A stretch of 64,000 bases of DNA from Polytrichum commune (lineage: Eukaryota > Streptophyta > Polytrichopsida > Polytrichales > Polytrichaceae): contig OX485804.1 of the NCBI GenBank assembly GCA_950295325.1, forward strand, positions 35,328,429 to 35,392,428, given 5' to 3'. Below the pieces are notes generated by a model. That model did not search any database. It saw only the letters and a list, made by a program, of their open reading frames with translations, and was not told the origin of the DNA. This document shows positions 1 to 12,036 of this stretch, one piece after another; the first letter of the stretch is position 1; each line of letters begins with the position of its first letter. The translations under genes and the position numbers were made by a program.

Positions 1-3000
1 TGCATACATGTTCAGGTGCCTGGTCTTTAATTGGTCTCAGGAACTCTTTTGAGCCAGCCCTTTCCACTGCAGCAAGGACTTCTATTGCTGCTTTCCGTGT
101 GAAGCCCACATCCATGGCAAAATCGATCCCAATCCACTTCGTAGCTTGCCTTAATGCAGTCACATACATATTCGATTACTGTGTCCTCCTTTATTGGCTT
201 AGGCCGGTCTGGCAAGTTCTGCAATAAAGGCCAAGAAATTCAAGCCAAATGATCAAGCAGGCTAGATGTCTACTAATTGAAGATAAGATGTACTACGAAA
301 CAGCTTGTACAAACATAACATGAAGGAAGGAGTGTAATTATGGATGCTACACATACCGCAATGGCAAAGAAGGAGAGACCCTGCTCCTGCCACATCCTCC
401 AAGCCTCTTCCTTGGCTGGTGAAACTCTGGTCTGATCACCTCTAGAAGCAACAGCTTGACCATCGACTTTGGGTCTTGGCACAGTTGATGGTTGTGATTC
501 AAAATTGTCAAGAGGAAGGCTTAAATCTGTTGAATGCCTTCTAATTGCATCTAATATTTCAGGGCCATGCTGGCTCACTAACCACTGCAGTAACACGGCA
601 CCCTTATCAAGTACTGCAATAATTGGAAAACTGCAAGATGTTTCAGACTCCTTATAAATCTATCTCTGCTGTCTATAAGTTTTCTCAAAGAATAAATGAT
701 AGGAACTCAAGACTTCTTGATAATGGCATCAGAGGTCATGTCATTTAGGATTCGGTGCTTGATAACTTCAGCACCAAAAGTAACGGAAGACAAAGATTTG
801 GAAACATTAACTGCAGTGGTCAAGTAAACCAAGCCTTAACTTATTGACACCATCAATATTTCGAAGTCGGGCCTCAGTTGATGGGCGAAACTTGGCAATC
901 TTCTGAAGCGCCTTCTCATTCAATATTGCATAGCTATCAGGACAAACCCACAGAAAGCATCAGCTTCAAATTCTGTTCTCAGAGTTCACAATTAGTTCCT
1001 CACTGGTGACTTGAGCATGTCAATCACAAGGCCCCGATTTACAAATTTCTACCACCACAAATTGTCAGTCAACCTCCTATATCCGAACTCCAATGTACAC
1101 TGAGTAACAAAAGTAGCTCTAGCATCCGCATGTCACAAAGAGCACAAAGAGGCAGTCTGTATATTTAAGTATACTTCTCTACTTTTGTTACTTCACCAAA
1201 GATTGGATTTTATAAGTGTGCTTGCTATACCAACAAATTGCGACTGAGAAACATGTAAAAGTGCACAAACCAATGAGGGAAACCCATTCAGCTTATTTTG
1301 AACCTTACTGTATGGCACCGCCTCTTCTTTGCCCTAACTCCTTACCACCTCAGGAACACCACTGACCCCTTAACAACCCAACCAGATAATCACATGGTTC
1401 TCTAGAATACATATTAGAATATAGAGACTACACAGTCAAGCAAGCACAAAGTTAGAATCTGTGTCAACAAAGTGACCGTTTGTATCCAACACTTACGGTG
1501 CTGTTGAATTTCTTCTAGCTAAATCCATCCTCATCTCCATCAGAAGGTGATAGAATCTGCGCTCCACCTACACAATGACATAAGTGAAATGACAAGTTCA
1601 GAGCATGATAATTGCATTTCCTTCATTTTTGGCCATCCCTCTATTGATCCACCCTCTTGACCAAATCAAACGTAGGAACAGGTGGTCAACATTATGACTC
1701 AAGACATAGCTAACACGCTTGCAACATTTCATCCCCATATGCAATACTCTTTAGACAACAACATACTACATTGTACAGGAAAGAGAGTTAGATATTTGAT
1801 CAGCAAACCATAATTCATGATAGTTTGACAAGGAAGTGGAACATGTCAACTTTTCATGTCAATCATTTGCAGGCAGTTAATGCACAACAAGCTTCATGTT
1901 GCCAATGGTAGACAGTAGAAATGTAAAATCCCAGATCTCTGCATTGGAGCAGGCAAAGCCTTCAACTGTTGTATTTCATGGATTTTAAATTTTTTACCAT
2001 GAAATTGGAAAAGATGGTAATATAACTCTTCCTACACACCTCCAGCTCACCTTTCAAAGGACTTCAAATTCTCCTACTATCATGACAAGACAATGCTGTT
2101 GTTTTCTCAAAGCCAGGCTTTAACCAGCAGACAATAGACAGCTCACCTCTGAAAATCCTTGAAGCTGGAGGTGTGTGTCCATATTCAGGTCTTTGGGTTC
2201 TGCTTGCAAGCTTGCTTCCCCTTGCTTGCTCTCTTCTTCAGCCATCTCCTGATTCACTGGTAACATCAAAGGCGACACTCCCATGTTTGCGGCTGACCAC
2301 AGAAATTTATCACCTTTGTCTGCAACACTGCAAGTAAGTGATGTATCACAAGTGTCCTTATGGTATTCTGTAAAAGTGGCTAAGCAGAATGTAGGCATCC
2401 ACAGATGAGACTGTACACTACCATAAATTGTAGGAACTTGCAGAACTAGATGCCTAGGGTCTTTTCCCATTTGGAGCAATTCCTGAACAGTACTGAATTC
2501 TGATAGAGAAAATGTTAAAGTCAAAACATTCTCAAGATTCTTTGAGGTTGATAAAAACACTGTTAAACTAATACACCGTGCAGGGGCGAGCTGTCAATGG
2601 CTTTGATGTCCTCTTATCATATAACCATTAATGCCTTATTTTGTTTAATTTGTCTCTAAACTGAGAATTGCATAATTTGCTTTTGCTTAATGGATGAAGC
2701 AGTTGATTTGCGAATAGAAATGCATTAGTCATTACATGTTGATGCAAAGAATGTATATTGGGATATTTGAACCAAGTTGTGAAGCTTAGATTGTAAGACA
2801 TACAGAAGGCATGTCTAGGATTATCTCCACACAAGAAAGCAGGAAGAAAATCATTGGACGCCCAGGTCATCCTAGAGTAAATCCACAAGTAGTGCAGAAG
2901 GAAATACCTTATGAGCCTGAAAGTATTGCGCACAGTTTCCTTCAAATAACCTGATCACAAGAAGTTATATCCAGAGGAATTACAAAACACAAATGCTTCC

Positions 3001-4373
3001 TCTTTGTAATCTTCATTTAAAGCCATACTCATTGAAATCACACAATCAAGCAGATTATTCAATTGCTTAGTATGTTGAAATTGGCTAATAACCAATTGTC
3101 AACAGGCTGCTTCCACTCTTACAACAGACCCACAGGCACTGTTATGATAGCTTTACATGGAATTAGGTACTGAAGTGAGCAAGTGCAAACACTCAGTAAA
3201 GCCTAAAATGCAGAAAGTGGTAAATTACCAAGAACTATGAGTTGATCAGCCAGGCCTTTCCACCAGTTTACTGACTTTCCGCGCCCCAGCCCATGTACTG
3301 GGCACTTATCAAGGGAATAATCTACTACTTTCTTTGCCTGTCAGTAAGAAAACAAAAGCAAGATATCCTTTACTTAGATGTATAATCAATCTTCCTTTTC
3401 ATGGAGTCCATGTATTTGCAGTAACAAAATTTAATTAATAGGTAACCAAGTCTATGTGTCAACATTCGTGACATCCCATCATATCTAGATAACCAACATC
3501 AAATTTCTCTGCAAAATGAAGAAAAAGGTTTCACAACTTGAAAAGCACATTTTTTAGATTGATCACTCCACCAAATTTTGGAAGACACATACCAGGGAGC
3601 CCCTTAGTACATCAACAGGCAAACCCAGTCCAAATTTTCCTCCACATGATTTGACCGCAGTCATAAGGAGATGAGCTTCTTCTGCTAAATTTCGAAGTTG
3701 TACCCCTCCTGGCCTTATGCAGTTGTCACAATTTCCTGTTTGAAAAATATTGAGATGTAAAAGTGCCTTCCAGGACTTGGGGGATATACATATCTAGAAT
3801 TGATTTGATGATTAAGATTTCTTACAACTTCTTCAGGTTGCGACATTGTGTATCAAGATGCTCAGCATACCTTAAATGACAAAATACTCACCACAACTAC
3901 TAGATGTCATACCCTCGCCGAAATAATTCAAATAAAGTGGCACGTCGGCACTCAACAGTGGAGCAGTACTTTTGGGCTGCTAAATATGCCTCCATAACTG
4001 CCGTTTTCCTTACTGCCTGTTTGACATATCACAAGACTTGTGAGTATGCAAATTTAGCTATTGATATAAATTTGGAGGGTGTCCATCTGGATGAAACACT
4101 ACAACTGTCTAAAACGTCCAAAGATGATTTTTTTATTACAACAAACAGAAGTACTGCTGGTGCTTCAGGACTGCTTGCAGCTATGTCCTGCCTTCAAGTG
4201 TTAAGGCCAATTGGACAAATGGGGCAGATTAGGGGCTGCCAGAAGAGATGACCTCCTCATCTATTAAATCTGCACATTAGAATATGAATTCTTGACACTA
4301 TGCATCCTATGATCATCTACTGGTAATTGAGCCATTTCCATTTAGTTCAAGAGACTAACAAGACCTACATGAG

Positions 4374-4627
4374 GGGTCTGTCTAAACCTCCTCTACGAGC
4401 GTAACACGGAGCCCTTTCGCGGGCAGGGGCAGCCCGTCGCTCCCCGACCCTCCCTCTCCCCGACCCTGGCCGTCCCGAGCCTTGGCCGCCCGCCCACTCA
4501 TCCACCGGGATGAACTTTCATCCCGTCGCGCTTACTCTCGGTGAGCCGACCCGACCACCAGGAGATCACACTCAAACAGATTAGGGGGTCGATCATTTCG
4601 CGGTGTGGAGATCGGGGCTTCGAGAGG
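4374..4627. repeat. Left terminal inverted repeat of the MULE
   Basis: GC-rich repeat whose reverse complement is at 8533-8804. It starts immediately after the 10-bp target duplication and ends near the shared CGAGAG. Confidence 0.9.
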
Positions 4628-4680
4628 GATGTCGAGGATAATGCATGATTCAAATGCGTAACTTTCTTGTGTGGTGGCAG

Positions 4681-6191
4681 AGAGGATTGGACAATGCGGG
4701 TAAGACAACGATCGTGAAGCGCATCAATGGCGAAGACACAAGTAAAATCAGCCCCACTCTTGGTTTCAATATCAAAACTATGCAGTACAATAGGTTTGTC
4801 CGAACTTTGTGGTCATGAGGCTTTTGGTTCAGACATTTTCCATCCTGTTTTTGCTACTCATATGATGATGCGACGATGTGACGATGTGATAATGATGCAT
4901 CCTCGGACTCGAAGGTTTGGAAAATGTGCTCTGATGTGAGGACAAAATGTGAGCGGATTGCAGCTTCCGCCTCAACATTTGGGACATCGGGGGTCAAAAG
5001 ACGTTGCGATCATATTGGAGAAATTATTATGAACAGACCGATGGCATGGTGTGGGTAGTCGATTGCTCAGACTACCGACGATTGGATGACTGCCGAAATG
5101 AGCTTCATGGCCTTCTTAAAGAAGAGGTGAATTAGGTCAATCTCCACCTAAACCAAATCTGTCAAGTGTTTTCGACAGCAGTAGTCTTAGCAATTAGCTC
5201 GTTTTGAAGGATTCGAGTGTTTCACCTTGAATCGTTCAGTGTGAACATCATGTGGTTTTCCCCGAGTTCATAGTTTGAGTGTCCTGTGAATCCTGAATTT
5301 GACACACGCACGCAAGCACTTACACACACACGCAAGCACTTACACACACACGCACGCACGCACACACAGACACACATACACGCACGCACGCACTCTTATA
5401 ATTCTGAAAGTGTCTGCATACAACACTCGAATTATCGAGCAGCTACATATTTATGTGTTGATTTATATTTGCGCTTTATTTACCCAAACTGATTTTCCTG
5501 GTTGCATGCTTAGAAATTGACAGGGGCGTCGTTGTTGATCCTTGCCAATAAGCAAGATATCAAAGGTGCACTTCAACCTGAAGAGCTTGCGAAGGTGAAC
5601 TTATCGTGTCATTTTAACCTTGGAAGGACCATTATGTGATATGCTGAATTTGGGTTGAAACTGTGCACAAAGCAATGTTATAGTGTAAATAGTTTTAAAA
5701 TAATCCGCCAAATCCTTACTTACAACTCCTAAACTGACAATATTGTATCAAAGACCCCTCCATTGTATTCCAGCTTTTCTTCAATTTAGGATGATGTCGC
5801 TCAATCTTTCTGAAGGAGCATAAGTATATGAATGAGTGCTAGATTCTGTCCAGATTTTACTTACATAGCAATGGATACTTAAGACAATCCTTGATGACCC
5901 TTCCCTGTCAGTGTTTATGTATATAACTAATAGTTTGCAATCACTTCGTCATATCCCTGTGTGCAACTTATGTCAGTTTTGTGCAAATTGAATAGCAACT
6001 CCACCTTTGAACGAAGGGTTTTCTAAGCCTAATTTCTTTTTCTCTTTGGTCAGGTGTTGAACCTGGAGGTGATGGACAAGAGCTGGCACTGAAAAATTGT
6101 TGGATGCAGTGCAGTGTCTGGGGAGGGCCTCCTAGCTGGCTTTGATTGGCTAGTTTCTGATGTGGGCTCTCGCATCTACATGCTAGAGTGA
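4681..6191 (+). pseudogene. ARL2: Captured ADP-ribosylation factor-like 2 (TITAN5-type) GTPase gene, exons 2-5
   Basis: Four exons with normal splice sites encode most of an ARL2 GTPase. 4681-4793: P-loop GLDNAGKTT, then [17 protein letters not shown]. 4964-5126: [20 protein letters not shown] and [19 protein letters not shown]. 5514-5594: LTGASLLILANKQDIKGAL, which includes the NKQD guanine motif. 6054-6191: VLNLEVMDKSWH, stop, KIVGCSA, GEGLLAGFDWLV, SRIYMLE. Family members act in tubulin-cofactor handling and vesicle traffic. Exon 1 (N-terminal helix and first strand, about 20 residues) is absent. The conserved Trp of the HWKIV motif is TGA at 6090-6092, so a transcript would lose the last ~33 residues. 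Introns are retained, so capture was at DNA level. A functional ARL2 parent is presumably elsewhere in the genome. Confidence 0.88.
5284..5396. repeat. CA/CGCA-type microsatellite in an ARL2 intron
   Basis: Alternating ACAC and ACGC units within the intron between exons 3 and 4 of the captured ARL2. Confidence 0.9.
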
Positions 6192-6587
6192 CCACACTCT
6201 TGCATTGCCTGATTGAAGTTATCCCAATATCAAGAATGTAGGAGCAGGGGGTTCCAAATTTCGACCATTTTTTAGGCATGTGTAGCTTGCATATAGTACC
6301 CATGAATCACAATTTGAATGCACCCAAGAATGTTACACAACAGGTTTGATATGCATTTCATTACCATTTCTCTGTACCAGCAGCAATCTTTATATTATAC
6401 AAACCTGGTATTTCATGCCTCAAATATCTATAGGTGCATTATGAAATGAAGTTGATTTTAAAGTCCGGGAATGCAAAAGGCTTACAGGACTAAAAGTACA
6501 TGAAGATAGTAGTGCAGTGCTCTAGCTTCTGTGAGGGAAAGGCTAATATTGACTTATGGTTTCATTGGTCCAATTACGGTGGTCGTC

Positions 6588-6935
6588 TACACTAAATATG
6601 ATATTTAGTGTTATATAGTATTTAATGTCACTATAGCAACTGTTGGATGACACTTCTTATGAATAAGTTCACAAATATTGTCATGGATGATGGATAAGTT
6701 CATCTATTGGCCAAAACCCTACCTTGTCATCAACGTATGGATGATAATTGTCATGGATGGTTGAAAATCATTGGGTAAGTGACAGGAATTGCAACACTGT
6801 AAATTTAAAATCCCCCAAATAAGTTACTAACGAATGACAAATAATGTTGGGTTAACATTTAGTGTTGGTGGCACTCCACCGCAGTTTACAATTCATATTG
6901 AGCAAGACAATTAGAATTGGTGACACTAAATATTC
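6588..6935 (-). mobile_element. M1 MITE copy, nested in the MULE
   Basis: Starts TACACTAAATATGATATTTA. Read on the minus strand it contains the family segments GACACTAAATTG-type ends, AATTCTAATTGTCTTGCTCA and CCATGACAAT. Other copies of the same family lie at 15240-15620, 34664-35063, 51449-51810 and 63561-63938. The right end is less well preserved here. Confidence 0.65.
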
Positions 6936-8186
6936 AGCAACCAGTGCAAGAAATTCAACATTTCCCTCTAACATAAACAATGTGTAATGCGCAATATCAG
7001 CTCTTTCTGCCTTCTTTGTTCGGAACGGACGGCTAGCTTTCAAACCATTGTGCTAATATCCTGATATTCATTGTCACTGCGTGCTAAAAAACAGTACCCC
7101 TGCAGAGGTTTTGCATGTAACAGTTGTATCCTGCATTGCGTTACGTAATGATACAACTGCCACAAGAGTATCCACATGACAGACTTCAACAGAACTGGCA
7201 ACATTGAAGAAGTCATTGGAAAAATCAAATTTTGATTTTGAAAAAACAAAAATCATCACTTGACAAAGAATGTATGGACATTGCTCAGTGCATGGTTGTG
7301 CACAGTTTCACTTGATTTTACTCACATTCACCACTCAGAAAATGTCATATGGTTGAATGAAATTGCCTACAAGATTGACAACTTCAAAGGGAAATGTGTC
7401 ACAGAGAGACTCTATATGTACTCCCTTGTTTATGGTTTGTGCAGGCATTCACAATTTCTTCACCTTAAAATATAATCACTATAATCAGAAGAGATTATAT
7501 TTTCCACCTGAAGTTTCATATGATGAACCACACTTTCAAGCACATTCACATCACTCAGAAAATGTCATATGGTCAACTAAATAATTTGGGTAGGCAATCG
7601 ATCGATCAGGTTCAAGAAGAAATATGTCTCTTGTCAGAGAGAATCAACCTACCTATTCCCGTGTTTATGATGGTTGTTGCAGCATTCAAATTTTCAACAA
7701 AACAAACTTTCAACATTCCCTTTTTATTGAGACTCGAGGAACAAATCTCCAAGAGTTAGGGTGTGTATTTGTAGGAAAAGATGGCGAGCCTAGTCAAAAG
7801 GCGAGTTCCTATTACTCCTCACCCTCTTATGAGCTTATCTTAAAATATTCAGTTGTACTTAAGCCTTCACACATGCTGTTTCTCACCAAATCAGAATGGC
7901 TCAATGAAATTGCACAATATTGTCTTGCATGGTTTTGGATGCAATCCTTGCATCAAAGTGCCATTTCGATTGCCACTCCCGGATAACACTCTTATGTGAA
8001 GGTCTTGGCTCGAAAACAAAATGTTCCTTTTTGTCTTGGCAACCCCAGGAAGGATTTCTTCACATAAAGATTTCTGTGAAAATCAATCGAAGCTTGACAC
8101 TCTGCAGTGAACTTGACACTCAAAGCACCTCAAATTCATGCCATTTTCAACCGCTGAATTGGGTTGATTAGTGCGAGGTGATTAGC
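6936..8186. other. MULE interior without a recognisable gene
   Basis: AT-rich sequence with stops in all frames at short intervals. A segment containing CACTCAGAAAATGTCATATGG occurs twice (about 7334-7355 and 7553-7574). No transposase-like motif was found. Confidence 0.5.
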
Positions 8187-8367
8187 GAATCCAAGTTGAG
8201 ACCGGGATCCCTGTAAGCCCGACAACACTCCGATCTCCACACCGCGAAATGGTTCCCGGAGCCAATCTCTCTGACTCGAATCCAAGTTGAGACCGGGATC
8301 CCTGTAAGCCCGACAACACTCCGATCTCCACACCGCGAAATGGTTCCCGGAGCCAATCTCTCTGACT
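8187..8367. repeat. 91-bp tandem duplication next to the MULE right TIR
   Basis: Two nearly identical units (8187-8277 and 8278-8367). Each contains CCGATCTCCACACCGCGAAA, which resembles a segment of the TIR itself. It is therefore a subterminal repeat derived from the terminus. Confidence 0.85.
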
Positions 8368-8427
8368 GACCCCGTGAGTGGGGCTCGATGCGAATCGCCG
8401 CTAGAGCGCGGACCTGAGCTCGGATTA

Positions 8428-8505
8428 CGTGTTCAGGTGCTCGTTCTCAAACCTGATCATCGCAATGGTCGCCTCCTTGAAGATGGCTTCGAGCTCTGCA
8501 GAAAC
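8428..8505 (-). other. Possible second captured exon inside the MULE
   Basis: On the minus strand a pyrimidine-rich stretch ending CTGCAG precedes an open segment that reads LEAIFKEATIAMIRF and continues to a stop about eight codons later. It looks like a terminal exon with a 3' splice site, but I do not recognise the family. It could be chance. Confidence 0.3.
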
Positions 8506-8532
8506 AAAAGAAGCAACGCAACCTCCATGCGT

Positions 8533-9103
<571 letters not shown>

Positions 9104-9362
9104 TCACACATTGTTCCTCATCAGAGTATGAAAAACTGATTACTTTTATGCTTTGTGCAAGGATAAGACAGACTTCATGTTTCATATACTGTAAATAGTA
9201 TAACCTACTGGAGGACAAATATGAGGACCCTACTACAGAAAGTAATGGTACCATGTGCGGTGGTAGTGCATGTGGCATGGGATGTGTTAAAGTGATATCC
9301 TAGGCCATCTTTTTCTTGGAATAAGGAAATGTGGCATCCGGAATAGCTTGGGTCTATTAGAG

Positions 9363-9522
9363 TTATCCTTTAATTCAAAGGAGTTTGGTAGGGAGTTTCT
9401 TACAAAACCTTCCATGTTTGGCAAGCTTGAGGTGCATGTTCCGACGCATGCACCTCAAGCTTGCCAAACATGGAAGGTTTTGTAAGAAACTCCCTACCAA
9501 ACTCCTTTGAATTAAAGGATAA
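9363..9522. repeat. Perfect 76-bp inverted repeat with an 8-base loop
   Basis: 9363-9438 and 9447-9522 are exact reverse complements over 76 bp, separated by TTCCGACG. Pairing continues outwards for about ten more bases with a one-base bulge. A transcript would fold into a long, nearly perfect hairpin, as expected for a young microRNA locus, an inverted-repeat siRNA source or a foldback element. It lies at the point where RecQ homology ends. Confidence 0.95.
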
Positions 9523-9624
9523 ACTCTATTGTGACCCAATTTTCAACTCCTCTATAAGAGACTCAACTAGCAGTAGGTACCTTCGTACTTCATGGGGGAC
9601 ATTCACTCAAGGTCATCTCCAGAA

Positions 9625-9785
9625 AGTCATATGCCTACAAAATGAAACACCCTTGATGCGGTCTCTCATCATGTGAGTCGATAGTATCTATGGACATTGG
9701 TTTTCTTCCTTTCCAACCACCTGTAGGTTGTTGTAGCTCGACGTGGGCTTTTCGGCCATTTCTAGAAACATCTTGTCGGTCATAA
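9625..9785 (+). repeat. Direct repeat flanking SDR copy 1, left copy
   Basis: Runs from AGTCATATGCCTACAAAATG to CATCTTGTCGGTCA. It matches 11546-11700 at roughly 90% with a few indels. The two copies bracket the SDR1 cassette. Confidence 0.85.
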
Positions 9786-10580
9786 GAAAGCACAAAGAGC
9801 AACGTGCACCTCGCTCACAACCTTGGCTCAATCATTCCTCATTCTTAGATGATATAATATGAAGTGTATGTTTATTTTTAGATGTTGGTACTTATCTTAA
9901 TCAAACACCTATATTTGAATGATATGTGGCTTGATGTGGTTCCAAGAACTAATACCAAAAAGATATGTTTTAAAAATAAACTGGAGTAGTACGTGCTCAA
10001 AATATGACAACCATTTTTAGCTCATAAATTAACCTAATTGGGGGATCTACACGACTATATAATGAACACAAGAATCTTCACTTTGATGATGAATAAGATA
10101 TTCATACGATCCCCGGAATTTATGGGGAAAGTGGCTTTGGGCACATTTAGGATTTGGTAACCCATCTACTACCTAATCGCATGTTTCATGACCATTAATT
10201 CATAAACAAAAGACCTTGGATCGTTGGGAGTCTGGAAGATGTGATTCCATGAAGACTTCTGGGAAACGTGCATGACTACATAGGGAAATTTCAATTGTAA
10301 TTTCTTCTTCGTTGCCCGGTGTCAGAGTATCTTCTTCTCCGTATTGTCTTTGGCTATGAATAAGGTGAAAATCTTCTCTCCTCCACGGCTCGGACTTTCA
10401 CTCGTTTCTCATCATCCGCAGTTCCAATCGTTGCTCGGGTATTTGCATTTGGACTCTGTTTTTGAAGAATTTGGTTAAGGGAATAAATCAATTGGTGTGG
10501 TGCAGGGTTGCTCTGTTGTCGTCTTGTGCAACTCCAAGCGTCCAGAGCTTTGCATCCGTTTGATTGAATAGAGATCGATT
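9786..10580. promoter_or_regulatory. Upstream region of SDR copy 1
   Basis: It is colinear with the regions upstream of SDR2 (from about 17330) and SDR3 (from about 22890). It contains an R1 dispersed repeat (about 9895-10200), one partial copy of the ~124-bp unit that is tandemly repeated ahead of the other two genes, and the conserved leader with the TTCTTCTTCGTTGCC and CCGCAGTTCCAATCGTTGCT segments. No unambiguous TATA box was picked out. Confidence 0.5.
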
Positions 10581-10622
10581 GCATTTGTGGAACTTTTGTT
10601 GAAGGTTAGTAAGGGGTGTAGA

Positions 10623-11405
10623 ATGGCAAGCCCTATTTTGAATTTGGCGGGCAAGACGGCGATCGTCACAGGAGGCTCTCAAGGGATTGGGCGAGCAATT
10701 TCTCTGGCATTAGCGATGCAAGGAGCAAAAGTTGTGGTGAACTACTTTAGCAACGAGAAAGCCGCTGAAGAAGCTGTTGACCTAATTACGAGGGAAACAG
10801 GGGGAGAAGGAAATGCCATAGCTGTGCGAGGAGACGTAAGCAGCGAAGCCGCAGTGAAAGCACTCTTTGATAAGGCAAATGAAGTATTCGGAACGATCCA
10901 CATCGTGGTGAACTCCGCTGGAACGATGTTGAGCCATTATCCTAACCTTGTGAACACCTCGGAGGCAGAGTGGGAGAATGTCTTCAACATCAACACGAAA
11001 GGAGCGTTTCTTGTTTCCAGGGAAGCTGCGAACCGTGTACAGAGTGGAGGAGGTGGCCGGATTGTTAACATTACGACGACAATTTGTGCTACGTTTTTGC
11101 CAGGGTATGCTGTTTACGCTGCGAGTAAAGCTGCCGTGGAGACTTTTACAAAGATTTTGGCTAAGGAGTTGAAAGGGAAGAGGATTACGTGCAATTGTGT
11201 GGCTCCGGGCCCTGTGGCCACGAATTTTTTCTTCCAGGGGAAAACGGAGGCTATGATCGATGGTGCTAAGAAGATGGCCCCGCTCGAGCGGTTGGGAGAG
11301 CCCGAAGATATTGCTAGAGTTGTTCTTTTTGTTGTTAGTGACGAGGGAGAGTGGTTGAATGCTCAGGTTATTCGTGCTAATGGTGGTCTCGCTCCTTCAA
11401 CCTAA
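10623..11405 (+). CDS. Short-chain dehydrogenase/reductase, tandem copy 1
   Basis: Single exon of 260 residues, normal length for a classical SDR. The Rossmann fold starts at once: cofactor motif TGGSQGIG at residues ~16-23, NSAG, then the catalytic YAASK (YxxxK), followed by CVAPGPV and the closing strand. The residue 13 before the catalytic Tyr is Thr, where many SDRs have Ser. The closest functional group I recognise is the plant NADPH-dependent aldehyde reductase-like SDRs, which reduce reactive carbonyls, but the substrate is not known. The start at MASPILNL is chosen because the open frame extends upstream only by leader sequence shared with the paralogues. It is about 90% identical to copies 2 and 3. 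Differences concentrate after NITT and in the loop after GPV (ATNFFFQGKTEAMIDGAKKM). It is flanked by ~155-bp direct repeats. Confidence 0.9.
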   Translation: MASPILNLAGKTAIVTGGSQGIGRAISLALAMQGAKVVVNYFSNEKAAEEAVDLITRETGGEGNAIAVRGDVSSEAAVKALFDKANEVFGTIHIVVNSAGTMLSHYPNLVNTSEAEWENVFNINTKGAFLVSREAANRVQSGGGGRIVNITTTICATFLPGYAVYAASKAAVETFTKILAKELKGKRITCNCVAPGPVATNFFFQGKTEAMIDGAKKMAPLERLGEPEDIARVVLFVVSDEGEWLNAQVIRANGGLAPST

Positions 11406-11545
11406 GAAACTCTTAGATAGACAGAGTTATATTGCTGTAGAAGTTCTTCTACAGATGTTGTAGAAGATATGTTTTACCTTAACAATGATATGTGACATAT
11501 GTAATCATTGACGTATTTAAAATCCTTTTGTACTCATATTTTTGT

Positions 11546-11700
11546 AGTCATATGCCTACAAAATGAAACACCCTTGATGCGGTCTTTCATGTGAGTCGAC
11601 AGTATCTATGGACATTGGTTTTCTTCCTTTTCAACCACAAATAGGTTGTAGCTCGATGTGGGCTTTTCGACCATTTGTAGAAACATCTTGTCGGTCACAA
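11546..11700 (+). repeat. Direct repeat flanking SDR copy 1, right copy
   Basis: Matches 9625-9785. It begins immediately after the SDR1 3' segment ending TACTCATATTTTTG. Confidence 0.85.
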
Positions 11701-12036
11701 GTGCAATTTGTGCAATTGTAGGTTACCGCCACCTAACTTGTTCTTACAAAATTACTTACACTACGGAACTTAGCCTTCCGAGCTCTCATCAGTACCCGAA
11801 TGCTTTCTCCATGTTACGACTCTTTGCCTCTGCCGATACTTATCCTCCTACACTTCCAGATTTCAAATGAGTTCTGTGGGTTAGGCTTCCATCCTTTATT
11901 TTATGCTTTCCGTGTTCGACAAAGATTTCTGACGGTGTGGTTGCACGATTGATTTTCTGTAACAGGAGCACATCAAATCAAGTCTGGACATAGGTCACAC
12001 AGGAATTCGGAGGAATCGCAGTGACCATCCGACGTC

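Noticed and set aside
5286-5520. Open frames rich in Thr-His
   Set aside because: They are translations of the CA/CGCA microsatellite in an ARL2 intron.
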